From Oscillospiraceae bacterium (lineage in GTDB: Bacteria > Bacillota > Clostridia > Oscillospirales > Oscillospiraceae), in contig CAKASQ030000061.1 of NCBI GenBank assembly GCA_916988195.3, positions 62,001-126,000 on the forward strand: a stretch of 64,000 nucleotides of DNA. The letters are read 5' to 3'. The notes beneath the pieces were generated by a model. It was not told where the DNA came from, did not search any database, and saw nothing but the letters and a program-made list of their open reading frames with translations. Shown piece after piece: positions 1 to 8,085 of the stretch; position 1 is the stretch's first letter, and each line of letters starts with the position of its first letter. The position numbers and the translations under genes are program-made.

Positions 1-525
1 CAGGCGCTTGAGGTCGCGGAAGGTGTCGGGGCGTTTGCTCACATCGCGAAGGAGCGCCGACGGATGGTACATCGCGGTGAACCAGATGCCACCCTTTTGC
101 TCCCAGGTGCCGTGGTCGCGCGTGATTTTGAAGTCCTCACGGATGAGCTTCATGGCGGCGATCCTGCCAAGGCAGACAATGATTTTGGGGTTCAGGAGCT
201 TCGCCTGCCTGCGAAGATAGCCGATGCACGCGTCCTGCTCGGTGCCGAGGGGATCGCGGTTGTGCGGCGGGCGGCACTTAACAATGTTTGCGATATAGCA
301 GTTGTGCCGCCCAAGGTCAATGATGCGCAGCATGTCATCCAGGAGCTTCCCGGCGGGCCCGACAAACGGCTCTCCGGTCAAATCCTCCTGCTCGCCCGGG
401 CCTTCTCCGACGAAGAGAATTTCCGCGTCCGTCGGCCCCACGCCGAAGACGACGTTGTGCCGCGTCTGGCACAGGGGGCACATCGTGCATTGCAGACATG
501 TGGCTTTCAGCGTTTCCCAATCCAT
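1..525 (-). CDS. Uracil-DNA glycosylase, family 4 (3' end outside window)
   Basis: The first 175 codons are present and the stop lies beyond base 1. The protein removes uracil from DNA at the start of base-excision repair. The family-4 signature is clear: GEGPGEQED (residues 40-48) in the active-site loop, HPS at 154-156, and cysteines C13, C16, C84 and C100 in the spacing expected for the [4Fe-4S] cluster. The ATG at 525 has AGGAG about eight bases upstream. It lies just downstream of the carboxypeptidase gene on the same strand, 20 bp away, so the two may be cotranscribed. The assignment is firm; only the C-terminus is unseen. Confidence 0.93.
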   Translation of the reverse strand, partial: MDWETLKATCLQCTMCPLCQTRHNVVFGVGPTDAEILFVGEGPGEQEDLTGEPFVGPAGKLLDDMLRIIDLGRHNCYIANIVKCRPPHNRDPLGTEQDACIGYLRRQAKLLNPKIIVCLGRIAAMKLIREDFKITRDHGTWEQKGGIWFTAMYHPSALLRDVSKRPDTFRDLKRL

Positions 526-545
526 GCGCGCATCTCCTTTCCGGC

Positions 546-2036
546 TTATTCTTCCCGGTCGTCCCGGTAACGGCGGCGGTACTGCTTTTCCAAGTCCCGG
601 CGGCGCTTTTCCATACGCATGCGGCGCAGGCGCTTGCGGCGAATTTGCAGCAGCACAAGCAGAATCAGGAATGCCGCAATTACGCCCAGAATCAGAAAGA
701 CAATCCATTTCCACCAGTTTTGCTGGATATAGGCCGTAGAATTCGTCGCGACAGACGAGAGCTCCGAGCGCGCCACATCGGCAATGGCCAGAAGGTCCGT
801 TTCGTCGATGAGCTCTTTTCCGTAGTACACCCGCGCAAGCCCTAACTTCTGTCCTTCAGATACCGGCGCTTCGACTTCCTTTGCGTCGAGCAGAATTTCC
901 GTGCGGAGCGCCTCGGGGTTATAGTTTGCGGGCAGCAGAATGCGAACATCTTTTGCGGGTGCGACGGCGACAGCCTCCGAGGCTGCCGAGTTGAGAACGT
1001 TCACCTGATCGATGGGGTAGAGCGGCGAGAGCACCGTTACATAAGAATAATTGTCAAAGCCGTAGTCCAGCAGCTTGATCGTCTCCGGGAAGCTCTCCAT
1101 GAGAAGGTCCCCGGATTCCAGAATCGTGGTTTTTGCACCGCAAAGAACGGAGAGAAAACGAATCCCATCGTCCTCTGCCGTTGCGACGAGGCAGCGGCCG
1201 GCCGCGCTTGTGTAGCCGGTTTTGACGCCCGTCGCGCGGGGATAATACAGGGAGTTGCCGGTCGATTCGTAGATCAGGAGGTTCGTGGTCTTGAGCTTGT
1301 GCTCCTGACCGGTTGCGCTCTCGGGGATGACATACTCGGCGGTATCGACGATTTGGCGGAAGTTTTCGCTCTTGAGTGCCGCCTGCGTGATGCGGGCCAG
1401 GTCGCGCGCGGTGGTGTAGTGACTCTCGTCGTGCAGACCGTGGGGGTTATTGAAGTGCGTGTCCTTGCAGCCGAGCGCATAGGCGCGTTCGTTCATCATG
1501 CGGACAAAGTCCGCCGTCGACCCCGCGATATACTCGGCTACGGCGTTTGCCGCGTCGTTTCCGGAGTGCACCATCATGCAGTAAAGAAGATCCTCGAGCG
1601 TGATCTGCTCGCCGACCTGCAGGCCGACGACGCTGCTGTCCTGATCGAGCCCGGCGAGCGCGGCCTCGTCGATGGTGATCACATCCGAGAGGTTGCCGTT
1701 TTCCAGTGCGAGCAGGCACGTCATGATTTTGGTCAGACTCGCGGGATACACGCGCTCGTCCGCGTCCTGCTCGTAAACAGTCCTTCCGGTATTGAGGTCA
1801 ATAAGAAGCGCCGCCTTGGCCGCAACCGTGAAATTGGGGTCGGCGGAGACGATGGCCTCCTGCGCAGTGGTATCTTCCGGCGCTTCCTGCGCGGCCTCCT
1901 CTGTGGCGGCAGGGTCCTCCGAAACGGCGGCCGTGTCCTCTAGCGCGTTTTCCGCGGCGGCCAGCGCCGGGAGCGTCAAACAGTTCAGCGCCAGAAAAAG
2001 CGCGAGAAGTAGTGCAAAAATTCTTGTTTTTTTCAT
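546..2036 (-). CDS. D-alanyl-D-alanine carboxypeptidase (peptidase S11)
   Basis: A 496-residue low-molecular-weight penicillin-binding protein that trims the terminal D-Ala from peptidoglycan stem peptides outside the membrane. An N-terminal signal peptide (about 1-27) is followed by an Ala/Glu-rich linker. The catalytic motifs are in order: SLTK at 100-103, SGN at 158-160 and KTG at 272-274. A C-terminal membrane helix (about 441-463) and a very basic cytoplasmic tail (RRKR, RRRYR) follow. The family usually ends in an amphipathic helix, so the full membrane helix with a basic tail is a DacF-like variation. It is transcribed from the strong divergent promoter at 2095-2123. Which paralogue (DacA or DacF type) cannot be decided from sequence alone. 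Confidence 0.92.
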   Translation of the reverse strand: MKKTRIFALLLALFLALNCLTLPALAAAENALEDTAAVSEDPAATEEAAQEAPEDTTAQEAIVSADPNFTVAAKAALLIDLNTGRTVYEQDADERVYPASLTKIMTCLLALENGNLSDVITIDEAALAGLDQDSSVVGLQVGEQITLEDLLYCMMVHSGNDAANAVAEYIAGSTADFVRMMNERAYALGCKDTHFNNPHGLHDESHYTTARDLARITQAALKSENFRQIVDTAEYVIPESATGQEHKLKTTNLLIYESTGNSLYYPRATGVKTGYTSAAGRCLVATAEDDGIRFLSVLCGAKTTILESGDLLMESFPETIKLLDYGFDNYSYVTVLSPLYPIDQVNVLNSAASEAVAVAPAKDVRILLPANYNPEALRTEILLDAKEVEAPVSEGQKLGLARVYYGKELIDETDLLAIADVARSELSSVATNSTAYIQQNWWKWIVFLILGVIAAFLILLVLLQIRRKRLRRMRMEKRRRDLEKQYRRRYRDDREE

Positions 2037-2064
2037 CGATCATCACCATTTTATTGAATCGGCA

Positions 2065-2094
2065 TTGCCGAGAATGCGCTACATGTGCTAGAAT
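2065..2094 (+). promoter_or_regulatory. Putative promoter of the ComEA-like/two-component operon
   Basis: TTGCCG (2065-2070), an 18-bp spacer, and TAGAAT (2089-2094) preceded by TGC, which makes an extended -10. It is back to back with the carboxypeptidase promoter. Confidence 0.5.
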
Positions 2095-2123
2095 ATTATA
2101 TCGGCAAATGCGTGCTGTGTCAA
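2095..2123 (-). promoter_or_regulatory. Sigma-A promoter of the carboxypeptidase gene
   Basis: On the minus strand, TTGACA (2118-2123) and TATAAT (2095-2100) are separated by 17 bp, a perfect consensus. The -10 box directly abuts the -10 box of the divergent promoter at 2065-2094. Confidence 0.85.
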
Positions 2124-2143
2124 TCTTTGGGGAGGTGAGCCGC

Positions 2144-2572
2144 GTGGGAAAGCCAAACAGGCAGACGGTGCTGCTGCTCGCAGCCGGGATTCTTGCGGTC
2201 GTTTTCTCGCTCGGCTTTTTCGCGGGGCGAAATACGGTAACCTATGAGGTCGCCGCGCAAACGGAGCGTACGGCATCGCAGGCAGCGCAAGACGTGTCGT
2301 CCCCGGAGGAAGAAGCAAAGACGAATGCGGAAGCGGCGGACGAGGAGGCAGACGGAGCGGCGGTTTCGTATCCGATCGATCTTAACACCGCGACGCTGGA
2401 GGAACTCATGACGCTGCCGCGCATCGGAGAGAAGCTCGCGCAAAGAATTTTAGATTACCGCGCGGAATATGGCCGATTCTCCGCGCCAGAGCAGCTGATG
2501 GATGTGGACGGAATTGGCGAGGCAACGTTTGATGGCCTCAGGGAGCTTGTAACAGTGGAGGATACCGAATGA
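2144..2572 (+). CDS. ComEA-like helix-hairpin-helix DNA-binding membrane protein
   Basis: About 142 residues: one membrane anchor near the N-terminus (about 7-27), an acidic Ala/Glu linker, and a C-terminal ComEA-type double helix-hairpin-helix domain (IDLNTATLEEL, then LPRIGEKLAQRI and VDGIGEATF). ComEA binds incoming DNA at the cell surface during transformation, but stand-alone HhH proteins of this build may do other things. I chose the GTG at 2144 because GGGGAGG (2129-2135) sits eight bases before it; an ATG at 2108 is in frame but has no ribosome site. The stop overlaps the response regulator start by four bases. comFC is also in this window, but no comEC is seen. Confidence 0.75.
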   Translation: MGKPNRQTVLLLAAGILAVVFSLGFFAGRNTVTYEVAAQTERTASQAAQDVSSPEEEAKTNAEAADEEADGAAVSYPIDLNTATLEELMTLPRIGEKLAQRILDYRAEYGRFSAPEQLMDVDGIGEATFDGLRELVTVEDTE

Positions 2573-3255
2573 AAATACTGGTAGTTGATGACGAAAAGCT
2601 GCTCGTCAAGGGCATTCGCTTTAACCTGGAAAACGAGGGCTACGATGTGATCACGGGCTCGGACGGCATGGAGGCCGTGGAGCTGGCGGGGAGCGAGAAC
2701 CCCGACCTCATCGTGTTAGACCTCATGATGCCGCGGCTCGACGGGCTGGAGGCCTGCGGGAAAATCCGCGAGTTTTCAGACGTTCCGATAATTATGTTAA
2801 CCGCAAAGGCAGACGACATGGATAAGCTCCTCGGCTTTGAGCACGGGGCGGACGACTATCTCACGAAGCCGTTTAATATTCTGGAGCTCAAGGCGCGGAT
2901 CAAGGCGCTGCTCCGGCGCAGCAAATCCGGGCGCAGGCAGGAGGAGAAGCCGGACAGCCGCCTTGTCTGCGAGCATATTACCTTAGACCGCGACGCGCGC
3001 GACGCGTTCAATGACGGCAAGCTCGTCGACCTCACGGCGAAGGAATTTGACCTCATGGAGCTTCTGATGCGCAACCCGAACCGGGTCTATTCGCGTGAGG
3101 CGCTTTTGAACGCCATCTGGGGCTACGATACGAGCAGCGATATCCGTACCGTGGATGTGCACATTAGACGGCTCCGCGAAAAGCTCGAGCGCAGTCCTGC
3201 CGCGCCAGAGCATATTATGACCAAGTGGGGAGTGGGATACTATTTCAAGTTCTAA
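2569..3255 (+). CDS. OmpR/PhoB-family response regulator
   Basis: A 228-residue regulator with a receiver domain (1 to about 120) carrying the acidic pair D7-D8, phospho-acceptor D51, T78 and K100. A C-terminal winged helix (about 128-228, with WGYDTSSDIRTVDVHIRRLREKL) binds DNA. It overlaps the upstream gene by ATGA and is followed directly by the sensor kinase, so the pair is a two-component system. The arrangement resembles PhoP/PhoR or WalR/WalK-like systems. The signal is unknown; the GerMN lipoprotein and carboxypeptidase neighbours suggest an envelope role (inference). Confidence 0.93.
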   Translation: MKILVVDDEKLLVKGIRFNLENEGYDVITGSDGMEAVELAGSENPDLIVLDLMMPRLDGLEACGKIREFSDVPIIMLTAKADDMDKLLGFEHGADDYLTKPFNILELKARIKALLRRSKSGRRQEEKPDSRLVCEHITLDRDARDAFNDGKLVDLTAKEFDLMELLMRNPNRVYSREALLNAIWGYDTSSDIRTVDVHIRRLREKLERSPAAPEHIMTKWGVGYYFKF

Positions 3256-3310
3256 ACGGCATCTTCGTCTGTTTTCCAACAGCTCGCAGCTGAGAAATGC
3301 GCTGGCGTAT

Positions 3311-4684
3311 ATGGTGATCGCGTCGCTTGCGCTGGTGTTTCTGAATATCTATTCGGCGAGCAACACGCGCGAGCTGATGTTTCAGGCCAAATACGCCTCG
3401 ATGCAGGACAAAATTCAGGTCGTTGCGTCGTCGTTTGAAACGGCAGATACGCTCAGCGCGGAGACGGTCGATCAGGTTATTTCTGTTCTCGGCGATATCA
3501 ACGTCAGCAGGCTCCTTATCACCGACGGTGAGGCGAAGGTGCTCTACGATTCGTCTGTCCGGCAAAACGCCGTGGGGCAGTATGCGCTTCTGGAGGCGGT
3601 CGTGCAGGCGCTGGGCGGGAGCGACGTGTTCCACTGCGCGTATCACGCGGGCGCGCTGCAAAGCTTCGCAGCGGTTCCTATCATGTCGCGTGCAACGCCG
3701 ATCGGCTGCGTGTACGTGATGGACTTCGACGCGGAGCAGGGCGAGATCATCGAAAACCTCGAGCGGAACATTCTGCGCGGGTCGTGGATCTTGCTCGGCG
3801 GCATTGTCGCGTGCTCAGCGATTTTCTCTGTCGTCAGCTCCAAGCGCATGCGCAAGATCCTCATGTCCATGCGCCTTGTCCGTGAGGGCGAGTACAGCCA
3901 TAAGATCCAGATGCGGGGCGACGACGAGTATACGACGCTCGCCACCGAGTTCAATAAGCTCACCGACCGCTTGCAGGAGTCCGAGGCGACGCAGCGGCAG
4001 TTTGTATCCGATGCGTCGCACGAGCTCAAAACGCCGCTGGCCTCCATCAAGCTGCTGTCTGATTCCATTTTGCAGAACGATATGGACGCGGACACGATGC
4101 GGGAGTTCGTCAGCGACATTGGAAACGAGTCAGACCGCCTGACCCGCATGACGCAGAAGCTCCTGACGCTCAGCAAGGCCGACGCGCAGACGACTTGCGA
4201 GCATGAGGTGGTCGATCTGGGCGAAACGGTACGCCGGGTGTTCCGGATGCTCGTGCCGCTGGCCGACCGGACGCAGATCCAGCTGACGGCAAGCTTAGAC
4301 AGGGGCTGCTATGTGCTCTCGATGGAGGACGACGCGTATCAGATCATTTTTAACCTCGTTGAAAACGGCATCAAGTATAACCACGCCGGGGGAAGCGTCC
4401 ATGTGACGGTCCGCCACACGCAGGACGAAGCGGAACTTCTGGTGGAGGATACGGGCATGGGCATTCCGCAAGACGCCATCGAGCACATTTTTGAGCGCTT
4501 TTACCGCGTGGATAAGGCACGCTCGCGGCAGGCAGGCGGCTCGGGACTTGGACTTTCGATCGTCCATGAGCTGGTAGAGCGGAATTTCGGAACGATCGAG
4601 GTTTCCTCCAAGGAGGGGGAAGGGACGAAATTTACCGTTCGCATGCCGTATTTTGAGCTGGAGGAGGATGACGGCGATGCGTAG
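3311..4684 (+). CDS. Sensor histidine kinase (partner of the OmpR-type regulator)
   Basis: A membrane kinase of 457 residues from the ATG at 3311: first helix (about 1-16), an extracytoplasmic region to about 155, second helix (about 157-176), HAMP (about 177-228), and a DHp domain with the phosphorylated H237 in SHELKTPLASIK. The ATPase domain follows with the N-box, DTGMGIP and GGSGLGLSIV. The start is uncertain. The frame is open from about 3221 and the upstream translation (SSQLRNALAY) looks like a natural N-terminus, yet it contains no ATG, GTG or TTG. Translation may begin at a rare codon through coupling to the regulator, or at 3311. Confidence 0.92.
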   Translation: MVIASLALVFLNIYSASNTRELMFQAKYASMQDKIQVVASSFETADTLSAETVDQVISVLGDINVSRLLITDGEAKVLYDSSVRQNAVGQYALLEAVVQALGGSDVFHCAYHAGALQSFAAVPIMSRATPIGCVYVMDFDAEQGEIIENLERNILRGSWILLGGIVACSAIFSVVSSKRMRKILMSMRLVREGEYSHKIQMRGDDEYTTLATEFNKLTDRLQESEATQRQFVSDASHELKTPLASIKLLSDSILQNDMDADTMREFVSDIGNESDRLTRMTQKLLTLSKADAQTTCEHEVVDLGETVRRVFRMLVPLADRTQIQLTASLDRGCYVLSMEDDAYQIIFNLVENGIKYNHAGGSVHVTVRHTQDEAELLVEDTGMGIPQDAIEHIFERFYRVDKARSRQAGGSGLGLSIVHELVERNFGTIEVSSKEGEGTKFTVRMPYFELEEDDGDA

Positions 4685-5579
4685 GATATTGGCGATCCTT
4701 CTTCTGCTTGCGCTTCTTTGCGGATGCACGGGGCAGGGGATCCCGGCAGGGGAGAGCCAGCTCACGTTCTATTACCGGCGCGCGGATGGCGCAAATGACG
4801 AAAGCTTCGGAAGCGAAACAGGCGCGCTCACGGAAAAGCGGGTGACGCTCGGGGGCGATGTCAGCGTGGAGGAAGTTCTGGAAGCGTACCTTCAGCCGCC
4901 GGAGGACGAGGGGCTTGTTTCCCTGTTTCCGGACGGGACGATCTGCACGGGGACGAAGCTCCAGAAGGGCGTTTTGACGCTGGAAATGAACGAGACATAC
5001 GCGTCGCTGACCGGCTATGCGCGGACGCTTGCCGCGGCGGGGCTGACGATGACGCTCACGCAGCTGGACAGCGTGGACGCGGTGCAGATCCGCACGCCCT
5101 CCGGCGCGCTGCTCGGAAGAGCTTCCATGCGCTGGACGCGGGATTCATTTTTGCTGCAGGACACGTCGTGGCTCTATCCCGAGCGGACGGTGCAGCTGTA
5201 TTTTGCCGGGGCAAACGGCAAGCTGCAAGCCGAAAAGCGCGCGATCTCCTACGAAAGCCCGGAGGACTTGCCGGAAAATACATTGCAGGCGCTCCTTAGC
5301 GGGCCGGAGAGCGACCAGCTGCAATCGCCGGTACCTGCCGGGACAAAGCTTCTGGACGTGCGTGTGACGGGAACGCTGTGTACGGCTGTGCTGTCCGAAG
5401 AATTTTCCGCCTGCGATACCGGGCGCGAGGCGGCCTCGCTTGCGGTGCGCAGCGTGGTCGCGACGCTCTGCGCGCTGAGCGAAATTGAGCAGGTGCAGCT
5501 GCAATTGCAGAGCGGGGAAGATCTCGTCTATTGCTCCATCGCCCAGCCGCTGAAGCCGGAGTGGTCGTGGTACAATTAA
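4677..5579 (+). CDS. GerMN-domain lipoprotein
   Basis: A 300-residue predicted lipoprotein: an N-terminal hydrophobic stretch ending in CGC with lipid attachment at C17, then two related segments that resemble GerMN domains (one around VTLGGDVSVEEVLEAYLQPP, one around LPENTLQALLSGPE). GerMN domains occur in spore germination protein GerM and in LpqB-type lipoproteins that partner sensor kinases. The start overlaps the kinase stop. The ATG at 4677 has GGAGGAGG nine bases upstream; the ATG at 4668 touches that site and is less likely. Its place behind a two-component pair suggests it may modulate the sensor (inference). Confidence 0.75.
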   Translation: MRRILAILLLLALLCGCTGQGIPAGESQLTFYYRRADGANDESFGSETGALTEKRVTLGGDVSVEEVLEAYLQPPEDEGLVSLFPDGTICTGTKLQKGVLTLEMNETYASLTGYARTLAAAGLTMTLTQLDSVDAVQIRTPSGALLGRASMRWTRDSFLLQDTSWLYPERTVQLYFAGANGKLQAEKRAISYESPEDLPENTLQALLSGPESDQLQSPVPAGTKLLDVRVTGTLCTAVLSEEFSACDTGREAASLAVRSVVATLCALSEIEQVQLQLQSGEDLVYCSIAQPLKPEWSWYN

Positions 5580-5611
5580 ACAAAAAGCTTCGCAGAGGCG
5601 GGATGTAAGTC

Positions 5612-6211
5612 TCATCTGAGCCACGCGGGCGCGAATACCATCATAGAAAGAAACACCGAAGCTGTGAGCAGCAGGACCTCCATTCGCGAGAGGCTCGCCG
5701 CTTGCAGTTTCGTTTTTTGCTCCGCGTTCTTCCGCTTCCAAACCGCGCGGTAAAGGAAAAGGCCGAGGCACGCGCCCGCCGTGTTTGTCATCAGATCGTT
5801 CACGTCCGTGATCCCGAAGCCGAACATCTGCGTCAGCTCAATGGCAAGCGACAGCGCAAACGCACAGAGCGCAATTTGCCGGATTCCATCAAACTCGGCG
5901 TACAAAATCGGCAGGAACACGCCCAGCGGCAAAAACAGCAGCACATTCAGCGTCGTATCCACCGGCCCCTTGATCATGTCCACGAACGGGACCAAAGCCA
6001 GCCGCAGGAAAAATCCAAACGGTCGGCCAATCCCCGTCATGGCCAGAACGCCGGACAGGTAAAACAGAAACACCAGTGAAAGTCCCATGTGCTGCGCTGT
6101 GCGCCTGCGTTTCCGGAAGCACAGCGCCGCGAACCAGAAAATTGCCGCTGGCAGCGCGAACAAAAAGCCCCTTGCCGCGCGGTCAAGCAAGTCTAACATC
6201 AGTTCCAGCAT
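5612..6211 (-). CDS. VanZ-family membrane protein
   Basis: A 199-residue protein with about five hydrophobic segments and the VanZ core: NVLLFLPLGVFLP, then IELTQMF and DVNDLMTNTAGACLG. VanZ is named for low-level teicoplanin resistance, but most family members have no proven function. It starts 15 bases behind the glycosyltransferase stop on the same strand, so the two are probably one transcript. No van resistance genes are nearby, so a resistance role should not be assumed. Confidence 0.8.
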   Translation of the reverse strand: MLELMLDLLDRAARGFLFALPAAIFWFAALCFRKRRRTAQHMGLSLVFLFYLSGVLAMTGIGRPFGFFLRLALVPFVDMIKGPVDTTLNVLLFLPLGVFLPILYAEFDGIRQIALCAFALSLAIELTQMFGFGITDVNDLMTNTAGACLGLFLYRAVWKRKNAEQKTKLQAASLSRMEVLLLTASVFLSMMVFAPAWLR

Positions 6212-6226
6212 GCCTGCCTCCCGCGC

Positions 6227-7441
6227 TCAAAATTCCGCCTTCTGAAACAGCTGCCGCTTCACCGCCGGAATCGCCGGTTTCCCGTGCTCGATCTCGCGCC
6301 AGACCCTTGTGCGGAACAGAAGCGACACGAGATTCAACGGAAGCCACGAGGCCATAAACAGCGGGAACAGCAAAATCGCGCGCCAATTGTATCGCCCGCC
6401 TTGAATTTTGCTGAGTAAGCACGCAAACATCGTCATCGCGAAAAATCCGCCCGCGAGCCCCAGCGGCAAAAGTGCAATCGTCTGCGCCGTGTTCGGCTGC
6501 ACCAGCACCAGCGCGCACCCAAGGAAAAAGCTTGCCGCCTGACAAAACGGCTGCGTCAGCATCGCGAGCATGTCTAACGCGCGCAATCCGCCTTCGTCAA
6601 ACACACCGCACGCCAGGCCGCCGAGCCGCGCCTGCGCCACATCCATCACACCGCTTGACCATCTGCGCCGCTGCCGCAGAGAAACCAGCACCGACGTTGG
6701 TGCTTCATCGTATGTAACCGCCTCCGGCACGAACCAGACGCGCGTACCCGTCTCGGCCAAATAGGCCGCAAACTCCGCGTCCTCCGCAATCGTCACGCTG
6801 TTCCACCCATGGGACTCCTCCAGCACCGACCGGTGCACGGCAAAGCCCGTTCCGACAAGCTTCGATGACAGGCCGCAGTTCATACGTGCCCGGCTGAAAA
6901 AGAAATCGAAGCATGTAAAATACAGCCCGTAGCAGGCGCAAAGGGGGCTGTCTTCCGGATTTTTGACGCGCATCGCGCCCTTTGCGGCCTTCGCGCCTGC
7001 GCAGAATGCATCGTTCATGCGGGAAAGAAACGCCGGATCCACGAAATTATCCGCGTCGAAGACGCAGAACGCGTCATAGTCCTTCTTCAAAAGCGTCTCA
7101 AAAACCTCGTGTAGCGCATCGCCCTTGCAGCGGATCTCGCCCTCCGGCCTTAAAACCTGCGCCCCCGCGCGGATGGCAGCCAGCGCCGTATGGTCGGTGC
7201 AGTTGTTCGGCATGACGTAGATATCAAAGAGCGCTTTTGGATAGGTTTGCCTGAGAAGACTCTCAATAAGCCCGCCGATGACCCGCTCCTCGTTGCGTGC
7301 GGCAATCACGCAGGCAAAACGCATGTTAGGGTTTGCCCGCGGAATTGGCTTCGGTTTTTTGAGCGCAAACAGCGCCACGACCAGAAAATAGAGGCTTGCC
7401 AGCTTCAAAAGAAGCATCGCCCCGGAAATTGCGTTCTGCAT
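6227..7441 (-). CDS. Membrane glycosyltransferase, family 2
   Basis: A 404-residue GT-A fold glycosyltransferase fused to membrane helices: one N-terminal helix (about 8-28), the catalytic domain (about 40-265), then three or four C-terminal helices. The processive GT2 motifs are present: D129-A-D131 (metal/UDP-sugar), E220-D221 (catalytic base region) and QRRRW at 257-261. Such enzymes polymerise or transfer sugars at the cytoplasmic membrane face. The sugar and acceptor cannot be read from the sequence. It is followed by the VanZ-like gene. Confidence 0.87.
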   Translation of the reverse strand: MQNAISGAMLLLKLASLYFLVVALFALKKPKPIPRANPNMRFACVIAARNEERVIGGLIESLLRQTYPKALFDIYVMPNNCTDHTALAAIRAGAQVLRPEGEIRCKGDALHEVFETLLKKDYDAFCVFDADNFVDPAFLSRMNDAFCAGAKAAKGAMRVKNPEDSPLCACYGLYFTCFDFFFSRARMNCGLSSKLVGTGFAVHRSVLEESHGWNSVTIAEDAEFAAYLAETGTRVWFVPEAVTYDEAPTSVLVSLRQRRRWSSGVMDVAQARLGGLACGVFDEGGLRALDMLAMLTQPFCQAASFFLGCALVLVQPNTAQTIALLPLGLAGGFFAMTMFACLLSKIQGGRYNWRAILLFPLFMASWLPLNLVSLLFRTRVWREIEHGKPAIPAVKRQLFQKAEF

Positions 7442-7564
7442 TGCTCTTCCCCCCGTTTTTCTTGTTTTTCTACAGTATACCAGTGTATGCGGGAGAAGAT
7501 TTAAACCGGGCTTTAAGATGAACCTCCGGAATGTTTAAGATTTGTTTAACGCATTCTAAACGGA

Positions 7565-7598
7565 TAAAAAAAGAACCGGGCAGTCTCCTGCCCGGTTC
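7565..7598 (-). terminator. Intrinsic terminator of the yifB-thiI-pncC genes
   Basis: On the minus strand an 11-bp perfect stem (GAACCGGGCAG with CTGCCCGGTTC, four-base loop) is followed by a T run. It lies 14 bases past the PncC stop. Confidence 0.85.
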
Positions 7599-7611
7599 AA
7601 AGTCTATCCGA

Positions 7612-8085
7612 TTATAAAAACTCCAGCAACATCAAGAGTGCCTCGTGTGCGGCCTGCGCGCGGATCTCCGAACGGTCGCCCGTGAGATGGAGCTCACGGC
7701 AATACGAAAAGCCCTCCATGTCGAGCGCAATGTAGACAAGGCCAACGGGCCTTCCCGTGCCGTCACCGTCAGGTCCGGCCAAACCGGTTGTGGACACGCC
7801 CACATCGGCTTTCACTGCTTCTCGCGCGCCCTTTGCCATCTCATGCGCCGTCTCGCGGGATACGGCGGTGCAGATGTCAAGCGTTTCCTGCTCGACACCA
7901 AGAAGCCGGTGCTTGACCTCGCTCACATACGAGATCACGCCGCCCTTGTACGCGTTCGACGCGCCGGGAATGTCTGTCAGCAGCTTCCCGAGAAGCCCGC
8001 CCGTGCACGATTCCGCCGTCGCGAGCGTCCGCCCTTCATCCGTCAATTTCGAGAGCACCTCGCGCGCCAAATCCTCAGTCTTCAT
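7612..8085 (-). CDS. pncC: PncC/CinA C-terminal domain protein (nicotinamide-nucleotide amidase family)
   Basis: A 157-residue stand-alone CinA C-terminal domain with ATAESCTGGLLGKLLT (about 22-37), STTGLAGPDGDG and the terminal AAHEALLMLLE helix. Members deamidate NMN to nicotinate mononucleotide in pyridine nucleotide recycling. The N-terminal molybdopterin-like domain of full CinA is missing, as in E. coli PncC (YgaD). The start at 8085 overlaps the end of thiI by 11 bases; longer in-frame extension runs through thiI and is not credible. Confidence 0.85.
   Translation of the reverse strand: MKTEDLAREVLSKLTDEGRTLATAESCTGGLLGKLLTDIPGASNAYKGGVISYVSEVKHRLLGVEQETLDICTAVSRETAHEMAKGAREAVKADVGVSTTGLAGPDGDGTGRPVGLVYIALDMEGFSYCRELHLTGDRSEIRAQAAHEALLMLLEFL

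Noticed and set aside
5612-6211. Glycopeptide resistance from the VanZ-like gene
   Set aside because: No vanHAX genes; VanZ-family proteins are common without resistance.
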